Assembly (NCBI RefSeq): GCF_017912555.1
Contig: NZ_JAERSD010000003.1
Span: 232,246 to 296,245, forward strand
DNA: 64,000 nucleotides
Reading direction: 5' to 3'
Source of the DNA: Bacillus sp. REN3
GTDB taxonomy: Bacteria > Bacillota > Bacilli > Bacillales > Cytobacillaceae
This document shows positions 1 through 8,000 of the stretch, one piece after another. The notes under the pieces are model-generated. The model was not told where the DNA came from and did no database searches. It was given only the letters and a program-made list of their open reading frames with translations. How positions within the stretch are numbered: the stretch's first letter is position 1; each line of letters starts with the position of its first letter. The position numbers and the translations under genes were made by a program.

Positions 1-54
1 GTGAGATACCCAGTCACAATGGAAAAAAACGATATTTTCAATAAAAAAAGCTAA
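1..54 (+). CDS. C-terminal end of an upstream gene (partial)
   Basis: An open frame enters at base 1 and ends at TAA 52-54, giving 17 residues that finish in KNDIFNKKS. The fragment is too short to identify. It lies about 100 bp upstream of the FHA gene on the same strand, so it may be the preceding member of the same operon. Its existence is inferred only from the open frame and position. Confidence 0.35.
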   Translation: MRYPVTMEKNDIFNKKS

Positions 55-154
55 CAACTGCAAAAACCTGACCTTTTGCGGAAACGTTGAGCGGATTTCA
101 TCAGCAAAAATGAATCAAATCACGCATAAATTCAAAAATTGGAGTCGAAACGCA

Positions 155-1459
155 ATGATCAAATATGTGGAACTGAAATTAGAAAGCTATGGCATCTCAA
201 AGTTTCTTTATTTTGAGGCGGGGAGCAAGGAGGAGATTGACGCTGGGCAAGTGGAGCAGCTGAGGGGAAGCCGGATTCCGGGGGTTCTTCCGTGTGCTGC
301 GCTGCTTGAGGGTGATTGCTGCTACCTGCGTTATGACCTGATTTCCGATGTGACACTTGAATATTGGAATTCCACTACCGCGACGAAGGAGAAGTTGTAC
401 AGCAGCTTCCTGAACATTGCCGAGACGCTGGCGGATGCAGAGCAAAACGGCCTGGATCCTGCGAATTTCGTGTTCAGCCAGCAGCAAATCTTTATTGATA
501 ATTTTTCAAATAGATTAGTTTTTATCTACCTTCCTTTAAAAAATAATGTTTTTGAAAAGGTATCACTTAAAGACTTTCTAAAAGAATTGCTGTATTCGGC
601 TCCATATGATGGAAACGGTGATCCTTCCTTTTTCGTCAAGTTCCATAATTACCTTGCTGAAGCCGGGGAGATCACACCAGCAGGACTGCTGGAGAAATTG
701 AACGAAATCGCAGCCGAATCGGACAGCCTGCTTATGAAGCCGACGAAGCTTCCGGAGCAATTGTTCAAAACGGAATCAGGCCTTCCGGAAAGCGAGCCGA
801 AGGCAGAAACAGCAACACCGGCTATACAGCCTCATTTTTACAGCCCAGGAAGCGAAATTCACAATGTCAAGACGAGCCTTGAAAATGGAGTCCTGACCTC
901 TGAATATAGCAGCCAAAAGAAGGATGTCAAAACTGGACGGAAGCTGGAAATCGAGGAAGAAGTCAATTACAAGCGAATCACGCGGGCGGAGGTAGATGAG
1001 AACAACTCGCTGCTGAAGGACGCCGCTTCATTAGGGGCAACAGCAATCAATATCCAGCCGGCTCTCTCCCACCACAAGCAGGATGAGGAAAACGAGGGAA
1101 CGACCGTCCTTGGCGTGTTCCCTGACGACGAGGAAGAGGGCACGACAACACTCGGACACACGACGCCAAGGCCATTTTTGCTGGCGGTCGGAAGAAACGA
1201 AAAAATCACGATTGCCAAGGATTTTTTCAAAATCGGCCGTGACCCGATGAGAGCGGACTTCGCCTCTGACAATAAAGTGATCGGGAGGGTCCATGCCCAC
1301 CTGATCTCAAACGATGGTGAATATTATTTTGAAGACAATCATTCGACAAATGGCAGCTTTGTCAATGGTGTGAAGGTATCACCGAAGGAACGGATCAAAA
1401 TCAAGCATGAGGATAGGATCAAGCTGGCCAATGAAGAATTCATATTCAGGCTGTATTAA
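155..1459 (+). CDS. FHA domain protein with N-terminal DUF6382-like domain
   Basis: A 434-residue cytosolic protein. The C-terminal ~80 residues form a forkhead-associated (FHA) phosphothreonine-binding domain: IGRD, GRVHAHL and HSTNGSFVNG are visible. The N-terminal ~170 residues resemble the DUF6382 region found before FHA domains in Firmicutes; this is recognition from memory. A low-complexity linker carries two acidic TT motifs (EGTTVLG, EGTTTLG), much like the phosphorylated ETTS motif that the FHA domain of GarA/OdhI binds intramolecularly. I chose ATG 155 because GGAG lies 10 nt upstream; the in-frame ATG at 110 has no good site. The stop overlaps the region just before the phosphatase ribosome site, so the genes are probably co-translated. 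Likely role: phospho-dependent adaptor for the kinase two genes downstream. Confidence 0.8.
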   Translation: MIKYVELKLESYGISKFLYFEAGSKEEIDAGQVEQLRGSRIPGVLPCAALLEGDCCYLRYDLISDVTLEYWNSTTATKEKLYSSFLNIAETLADAEQNGLDPANFVFSQQQIFIDNFSNRLVFIYLPLKNNVFEKVSLKDFLKELLYSAPYDGNGDPSFFVKFHNYLAEAGEITPAGLLEKLNEIAAESDSLLMKPTKLPEQLFKTESGLPESEPKAETATPAIQPHFYSPGSEIHNVKTSLENGVLTSEYSSQKKDVKTGRKLEIEEEVNYKRITRAEVDENNSLLKDAASLGATAINIQPALSHHKQDEENEGTTVLGVFPDDEEEGTTTLGHTTPRPFLLAVGRNEKITIAKDFFKIGRDPMRADFASDNKVIGRVHAHLISNDGEYYFEDNHSTNGSFVNGVKVSPKERIKIKHEDRIKLANEEFIFRLY

Positions 1460-1473
1460 TGGAGGAAACAACA

Positions 1474-2241
1474 ATGGCATTTCAAGTGGCGTACTATACC
1501 GACATCGGAATCAAGAAAAAAACGAACCAGGACGGATTGCTGCTGAAGACAGCAAAGACCCCGGACGGAGAAATTGGCCTGTTTGCTATCTGTGACGGCA
1601 TGGGCGGTCTTTCACATGGAGAGCTGGCGAGCGCAACGGTTGTAAGGGGCCTTTCAGACTGGTTCGATAACGAACTGCCGGACATCCTCGAAACAGAAGG
1701 GGCTGGAAAAGAAATTCCGAAAGCTTTGGCCGAACGTATCCGCGAGCTGAATGAAAAAATCATCCAATACGGGGAAGCCTCGAATACAAAACTTGGGACG
1801 ACGATTACAGCGCTGTTCATCCATTATTCCAGCTACTTCATCATCCAGATCGGGGACAGCAGGGCGTACAGCATCAACGACAGGATCACAAAGCTGACGG
1901 AAGACCAGACACTGGTGGAAAGGGAATTGAAGCGCGGCAACATTACCGCGGAACAGGCGAGGATCGACCCGCGCAGGAACGTGCTGCTCCAATGCGTCGG
2001 CGCCACGAAAAAGATCGATGTCGTGATTACCAGCGGGGAAGTGAGGGCCGGCACCCTGTATATGCTCTGTACCGATGGCTTTTACCATGAAATCGCTGAA
2101 GAAGAAATACATGTCAACCTGAATCCGCGCCATCTTCCCGATGAAACAAGGATGAAGGATAAGATTGTCGAACTAGTCGAGCTTGTGAAACAGCGCCAGG
2201 AAACAGATAATATTTCGGTCTTGTTGACGAAAGTGATGTAG
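1474..2241 (+). CDS. PP2C-family Ser/Thr protein phosphatase
   Basis: A 255-residue PPM/PP2C phosphatase, expected to remove phosphate from Ser/Thr residues using two metal ions. The metal-binding motifs are present: KTNQD near residue 20, CDGMGG near 45, GDSRAY near 125, CTDGFY near 195 and DNISV at the end. It is full length for the stand-alone PrpC type. ATG 1474 has GGAGG at 1461-1465; an upstream ATG at 1459 overlaps the FHA stop codon and has no ribosome site. It lies between the FHA protein and the kinase, the usual phosphatase-kinase pairing, so its natural substrates are probably the kinase and the proteins phosphorylated by it. Confidence 0.92.
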   Translation: MAFQVAYYTDIGIKKKTNQDGLLLKTAKTPDGEIGLFAICDGMGGLSHGELASATVVRGLSDWFDNELPDILETEGAGKEIPKALAERIRELNEKIIQYGEASNTKLGTTITALFIHYSSYFIIQIGDSRAYSINDRITKLTEDQTLVERELKRGNITAEQARIDPRRNVLLQCVGATKKIDVVITSGEVRAGTLYMLCTDGFYHEIAEEEIHVNLNPRHLPDETRMKDKIVELVELVKQRQETDNISVLLTKVM

Positions 2242-2254
2242 TGGGGGAGTAACC

Positions 2255-4198
2255 TTGATTAAAATAGGCACAATCATTGATGATCGATACGAAATACTGA
2301 AGGAGATCGGACGCGGTGGTATGAGCGTTGTCTACCTGGCGATGGACAACCGGCTGAACAAATCGCTGGTGGTAAAGGATATCCGCAAGCGCAGCAACAG
2401 CAACAACGAGCTTCTGATCAACAGCCTTGTTGTCGAAGCGAACATGCTGAAAAAGCTCGACCATGGTTCGCTGCCAAAGATATACGACATCATCGAATCG
2501 GAAGGCGACATTTACGTGGTGATGGACTATATCGAAGGGGAATCCCTGAAGGATCGGCTGAAGCGGGATGGCAAGATTCCTGCGAAAGAGGTCATCGAAT
2601 GGGCGAAGCAGCTGAGCGATGTACTGGGATACCTCCATTCCCGCCAACCCTATCCGATCATTTACCGTGATATGAAACCCGACAATGTCATGCTGACGCC
2701 TGAAGGAAAAATCAAGCTGATTGACTTCGGAATCGCGCGTGAATTCAAGACCGAGAACCTGTCCGACACAACCAACCTCGGGACAAAGGGTTACGCGGCG
2801 CCTGAGCAGATTTCTGGCAGGCAGACGGATGCAAGGACCGACATCTACAGCCTGGGCATTACCCTTTACCACCTGGTGACCGGGAAAAACCTGAGCGAGC
2901 CGCCGTTTGAAATCAGGCCGATCCGCGAATGGGATTCATCCCTTCCCGAAGGTCTCGAGCATATCATCAACAAGTGTACGCAGGCCGAGCCGGCCAACCG
3001 TTACCAGATTTGCGAAGAGCTAAGCTATGACCTGGAGCACATCAACAGGCTGACGAAGGGCTATAAAAATATGCTCATGAAGAGGCTCTCGATGTTCCTG
3101 ATTCCGGCTATCCTGTTCCTTTCCTTTTCAGCCACATCCGTTTTTGGCTATAAAAGCATGAAAAATGAACAGTTCAAGGATTATATGAAGCTCGTCAACC
3201 AGGCTGGCATATCCTTGATGGACGGCAAGGAAAGCGAAGCGATCGCAAAGCTTGAGCACGCGATTACTACAGTAGACAACGAGCGTCCTGAAGCCTATAT
3301 CAACTTACTGGATTTATATATTAATAGGGACGAGACAGACATCGGACTCGCCAAGCTGGAATCCTACATACAAGACAAATACGGGCAGGTCCACAAGAAC
3401 GATGAAGTGCTATTCAAGATGGGGATGACCTATTTTGATGTGAAGCGGGATTACAACTCCGCGTTGAAATACTTTCAGCAAGTCGATGCAAAAGAACTTC
3501 CGGATGCCCAATATTACAAATCGCTTGCCACGACGATGAGCAGCCTGAATGTCGACTATACGAAGTTTGCCAGCGACCTGCAGGCGTTCTATCAATACAA
3601 CGATGGGCTGCCAAATGACCGAAAGAAGATCGATAACTATAATTCTCTCGCCAATATCTATATTTCCTATAAAAGCCAGATTCCTGAAGCGAACTCCCAG
3701 GCGATCGACGTCATCAAGAAAGCAAAGGATGTGCTTGCCAAGCTGGAGAACGAACAGCTCCAATTCAAATATGAAATGGAGTTCGAGCAGAAGATCGCCC
3801 AGGCCTACTACAGCCGCGGAGTAAACTCAGCCGATAAGGAAAGTGCCCGCAATGACTTCGAAATGGCAATCGAGCATTATAACAACCTGCTGGATCTGAA
3901 CGCGGAGGACCAGGAAGAGATCCTTGTCAGAATCGGTGTCATCTATCAGGAAATGGGAGAATTCTCACGATCAGCAGAACAATTCAACACCACGCTGAAA
4001 AAGTTCCCTGAAAGCATCAACGCCCATGTAAAACTAGGCAACCTCCTGCTCGACATCGAACAGGCCAAAGAAGAAAGCAAACGCAACTACACCCAGGCAA
4101 AAACAATCTACCAAAAAGCCAGCAACCTAAAAGACGCAGCCAACAACGAAGCCTACAAAAAACTAACCAGAAGAATGCAAAACCTCAACATCAAATAA
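2255..4198 (+). CDS. Transmembrane Ser/Thr protein kinase with C-terminal TPR-like region
   Basis: A 647-residue Hanks-type kinase. Residues ~10-270 hold the kinase domain: glycine loop GRGGMSVVY, lysine in VVKDI (~41), catalytic YRDMKPDN (Tyr in place of the usual His of HRD), DFGIA and APEQ. One membrane segment follows (~277-300). The rest is helical with TPR-like repeats (for example the region around YYSRGVN and YQEMGEFSRSAEQF). It carries no PASTA repeats, so it is not the PrkC cell-wall kinase. Topology suggests a cytosolic kinase with an extracellular helical sensor or scaffold. TTG 2255 is the start, with GGGGGAG at 2243-2249. It follows the phosphatase by 13 bp and is clearly in the same operon. 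Confidence 0.9.
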   Translation: MIKIGTIIDDRYEILKEIGRGGMSVVYLAMDNRLNKSLVVKDIRKRSNSNNELLINSLVVEANMLKKLDHGSLPKIYDIIESEGDIYVVMDYIEGESLKDRLKRDGKIPAKEVIEWAKQLSDVLGYLHSRQPYPIIYRDMKPDNVMLTPEGKIKLIDFGIAREFKTENLSDTTNLGTKGYAAPEQISGRQTDARTDIYSLGITLYHLVTGKNLSEPPFEIRPIREWDSSLPEGLEHIINKCTQAEPANRYQICEELSYDLEHINRLTKGYKNMLMKRLSMFLIPAILFLSFSATSVFGYKSMKNEQFKDYMKLVNQAGISLMDGKESEAIAKLEHAITTVDNERPEAYINLLDLYINRDETDIGLAKLESYIQDKYGQVHKNDEVLFKMGMTYFDVKRDYNSALKYFQQVDAKELPDAQYYKSLATTMSSLNVDYTKFASDLQAFYQYNDGLPNDRKKIDNYNSLANIYISYKSQIPEANSQAIDVIKKAKDVLAKLENEQLQFKYEMEFEQKIAQAYYSRGVNSADKESARNDFEMAIEHYNNLLDLNAEDQEEILVRIGVIYQEMGEFSRSAEQFNTTLKKFPESINAHVKLGNLLLDIEQAKEESKRNYTQAKTIYQKASNLKDAANNEAYKKLTRRMQNLNIK

Positions 4199-4204
4199 AG
4201 CAGC

Positions 4205-4371
4205 GAAGCAGGGGGCGAAGCAGGGGGCGAAGCAGGGGGCGAAGCAGGGGGCGAAGCAGGGGGCGAAGCAGGGGGCGAAGCAGGGGGCGAAGCAGGGGGC
4301 GAAGCAGGGGGCGAAGCAGGGGGCGAAGCAGGGGGCGAAGCAGGGGGCGAAGCAGGGGGCGAAGCAGGGGG
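4205..4371 (+). repeat. 12-bp tandem repeat, 13 full copies plus a partial one
   Basis: Thirteen perfect head-to-tail copies of gaagcagggggc run from 4205 to 4360, and a fourteenth (4361-4371) leads directly into the adjacent palindrome. The unit equals the left end of that palindrome, so the array probably grew by slippage from it. It starts 6 bp after the kinase stop codon. The copies are identical, which suggests a recent or still changing copy number. Confidence 0.97.
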
Positions 4372-4416
4372 ACGGTTCTTCTGCTTCATGAAGCAGAAGA
4401 ACCGTCCCCCTGCTTC
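4361..4416 (+). repeat. REP-like palindrome, perfect 27-bp inverted repeat
   Basis: Arms 4361-4387 and 4390-4416 are perfect reverse complements separated by AT. The core is GGGGACGGTTCT bounded by gaagca/tgcttc. Related single copies occur at 9833, 9882, 26650 and 50288, so this is a dispersed family like REP elements mobilised by Y1 (RAYT) transposases; no such transposase is in the window. The hairpin has no U-run and sits between the kinase gene and the next gene of the cluster. Confidence 0.9.
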
Positions 4417-4438
4417 AAAAATTCACTAACAGAAGGCA

Positions 4439-5029
4439 GTGAAGAAATTGGAATATCAAATCATGTTTTACGGAGGCATGGCAGGTGCGGCCATTGCGCT
4501 TGTGGTTGCCATCCTTGTCTATGTAAAACTCAATATCCCACAGGTGATCACTGATTTGACCGGGCGCAAATTTCCTGGAGCAGGCAGGAAGCCAGGAAAG
4601 GACGGAACGACGGGCACGAAGCCGGTCACAAAGGAAATCAATGTCCGCAAAAACGTTGAGTTGGAAGTGGCTGTTGCCTATGCTGTGGATCCTACAGAGA
4701 AAATGCTAAGCGGGCCGGTGGAACCAACTGCGTTGATGAGCGAGGCAAGCTTCGAGCCGACTGCTCTATTGACCGAGAACAAGAAACAGGGAGTCGCTCC
4801 GACCACCCTTTTATCATCGATGCACCAGGCACCAGGAACGACACCAAGCCACCCGGCAGAAACAACGATGCTGGAGGATTGGGGAGAAACATCCGTCCTG
4901 ACAGCCGACCCCGACGAGACAACATTACTGGACGAATTCAATGAAACATCTGTGCTCACACATGAAGAAGAACCACGCTTTAAAAAACAAGTGGATATCG
5001 TGGTCGTCCACTCGGAGACCATCATATAA
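4439..5029 (+). CDS. Single-pass membrane protein with repeated TTxL/TSVL motifs (candidate FHA-docking protein)
   Basis: A 196-residue protein with one membrane segment near the N-terminus (~9-31) and a soluble, disordered-looking tail. The tail repeats a short threonine motif at least seven times: EPTALM, EPTALL, APTTLL, ETTMLE, ETSVLT, ETTLLD, ETSVLT. Acidic residue plus Thr-Thr/Ser plus Leu resembles sites phosphorylated by Hanks kinases and bound by FHA domains. I therefore infer that the kinase of this operon phosphorylates the tail and the FHA protein docks on it. The start is uncertain: GTG 4439 has AGAAGG only 2 nt away, and ATG 4463 is a poorer alternative because it cuts the membrane segment. 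I do not recognise a named family. Confidence 0.7.
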   Translation: MKKLEYQIMFYGGMAGAAIALVVAILVYVKLNIPQVITDLTGRKFPGAGRKPGKDGTTGTKPVTKEINVRKNVELEVAVAYAVDPTEKMLSGPVEPTALMSEASFEPTALLTENKKQGVAPTTLLSSMHQAPGTTPSHPAETTMLEDWGETSVLTADPDETTLLDEFNETSVLTHEEEPRFKKQVDIVVVHSETII

Positions 5030-5045
5030 AAGGAGAATCAAAAAA

Positions 5046-8000
5046 ATGCTCGAGCCAAGGAAAAAGAAAAAACGCCCAGCCAGCAAATGGGCTGTCGTTA
5101 TCCCGATTGTGTTAGTGCTGATCGCGTCTGTATTGGTGTTTAATGACAGGGCACTTTCGACATTAACAAATGTAGACAAGATTATTGTATTCCAGGGCCA
5201 GGAATGGAACATGGCGGAATCATTCAATAAGGAGTGGCAGACAAGCAGCAAGCCTGTCACATTCACTGTCGACCTCAGTGCTGATTTTGACAAGGCGAAG
5301 CTTCAAGGCCAGAATGTTGAGCGGCCGTTTGACATTACGGCTGTGAATGACGGCAAAAGTGTTGGCAATATTGAGTACGTTAAAATAGGCGGTACTGATT
5401 TTGCTGGAAAATACCAGGTTTCCATCCCTTTTGCTGCAGATGGAAAGCTCAATATCACAGTCGCATTCAAGGAAGATGATCAATGGAAACTGAAAGCGGG
5501 AACCAAGACATTCAGCATCACCCGTGATGCAACCCCTCCCGATGTAAAATTAACGGGTGTGGAAAATGGCGTTCTTACAAACAAGGATGTCAAAATCAAT
5601 GTTGAAGTCATCGAAGAGAATTTTGATTCCAACAAGGTTGATGTTACGGTTTCGAGAAATGGCAGTCCATACAAAGTTGGGGATTGGGGAACAGCGAAGA
5701 ACAAGTCTTATGCTTTTAGCGAGGATGGCGAGTACATTTTTACCGTAAAAGCAGCGGATAAGGCCGGGAATGAAAGCGCCCAGCAGCAGTTGAACTTTGC
5801 GATCCGTAAGAAAGCCCCTGAATTGACTGTTTCAACAGGCGGAAAACAGCTTATGAATGGCGAAGTTTCAAAGACGGACAGTATTGATCTTGAAATTTCA
5901 AGCAAGATCAAGATCGTCAGTGCGACCGTCACTGTCTTTAAAGACGGGGAAAATATCGAAACCCAAACCTTTCCTGCCAAAGACTGGGAAGCCTCGCTAA
6001 ACTATCTAACTCCAGGTGATGCTGAATATAAATTTCAGGTGAAGGTCAGAGAAAAACATGCAATGGGCGTGGAACATACCTTGCCTTCCTTTACCTTCAC
6101 TGCCGACAAAACTGCTCCAAAGCTAGCAATCCTGGATGTGGAAGAGGGCGGATTTTATGAAAACGACAAAGAAGTTAACGCGACGGTTGATGAACCGAAT
6201 TTTGGCAGCGCCAAATTCACGATTGAGAAGACCGATATCGATGGCAAGGTCACAACGGACTCCGTTGAAGTGAAAGGTGGACAAGCCAAATATCAAACTA
6301 CTGGCGAGGGGAAGTATACCGTCACCTTGGCCGCAACGGACGCGGCCGGCAATAAAGCCCAGCAGGAAAGCGTTACTTTTAAAATCGATAAACAGGGCCC
6401 CATCCTCTCTATTTCGGAAGATGTGGACGGAAAGCATTTTAAGACGGATAAGGAACTGACTTTCTCAGTAAAAGATATAAGCATTGTTAATGCCGAGCTT
6501 ACCGTTACAAAGGATAAAGACCTATATCCAATCGGTGATTTTGTCCACAATCTATTCAGTGCATCCGTCACGCACAATTTTACCCGGGAAGGAACCTATA
6601 CGGTTGACTTGAACTCGACAGATGGAAAGAATCGCAAGAGTTCTCATCCACCGGTGACTTTCACCATTGATAAAAACGATCCGATCCTCACAGCGACTGC
6701 TGTTGAAAAAGAGGGCAAGGATAAAAAGAAATTTTATGAATTGACGGTTGATGTAACCGACAGGTACATCGACTGGAAGAATACGAGCATGAAAGTCTAC
6801 AGGAATGGAACCTTGTTGTCTGCCATTACTGGAAAAGATGTTGTCGCAACACATATTTTTGATGAAGACGGCGAATATTCCTTCGAAATCACAGCGACAG
6901 ACAAAGCCGGACGTGTAACGACCAAAAATGATGTGAAATTCACTATCGATAACACGAAGCCTCAGCTGTTTATCAAGGGCGTCGAAGAAGGAGGCCACTA
7001 TCAAGAGCTTGAAAATCTTGAATTAGTGATCGAGGATTTAACTTTCGTTCTTGGAAAAACGAAATTAGAAGTCCTCAAAGACGGGAAGCCTTTTGATATC
7101 GGAAACGATGAGTGGGAGATTTTAACTAAAGGCGGGCTTAAGAAAGCGATCAAAAAGTTAAGCTTCAAGGACGAAGGCGATTATGAAATCAAGTTGGCCA
7201 CCACCGATCTCTTTGGGCATGTAAGCGAACTTGGCCCTATCAACTTCACAATCGATGGGACAAGGCCGGTTATTGATTTGGTAACGGATATAACCGAAGG
7301 TGACTTCATTCAAAAGGGCAAGTCTGTCAAAGTGAAGGTAACCGAGCATAACTTCGAGCACAACAAAGTGACCATCAAAGCGACAAAAGATGGAAAACCT
7401 TATGATTTAGGTGGTTGGGATAAAACAGGCGAAATATCTGAATTGAATCATACCTTCAATAAGGATGGCGATTATCATATCATCGTCGAAGCGGAAGACC
7501 GCGCTAAAAATAAAGCGACGGCAAAAAAGCTTTCCTTCACCGTCGACAACATCAAGCCAAAGATTGATATCACTGGCGTGAAAAATGGTGCCTACTACAA
7601 GAATGACAAGCAACTAAAAATCGAAGTCGAAGAGCACAACTATGCGAATAACAAAGTAGAAATCGAGGTTACGAGAAAAGTGGATGTCGATGGAAAGAAA
7701 GAAAGCTTTCCAATCGGTGCATGGAAAAACGACAAGGAGCTTTCTGAGTTATCCTATCACTTTGACCGTGACGGCGAGTATGAGATTACAGTCAAAGCAA
7801 CAGACGCTGCAGGAAATATGGGTGATACCAAGACACTTGTCTTCACCCTTGACTACATCGATCCAGACCTAAGCATCACCGGAGTCGATGACAACGACCA
7901 CTACCGGAGCGACAGGCCGGTCAGCGTGAGGGTGTCCGATCGCAATATGGACCTGTCGAAAACCAATCTGAAGGTTGAGCGCAACGGCAAACCATATAGC

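Noticed and set aside
2255..4198. PrkC orthologue
   Set aside because: No PASTA repeats; the extracellular part is helical and TPR-like, and the neighbours are not those of prkC.
4153..4389. Minus-strand open frame encoding a Pro-Ala-Ser repeat protein
   Set aside because: It is a by-product of the 12-bp tandem repeat (period divisible by three), has no ribosome site and overlaps the kinase end.
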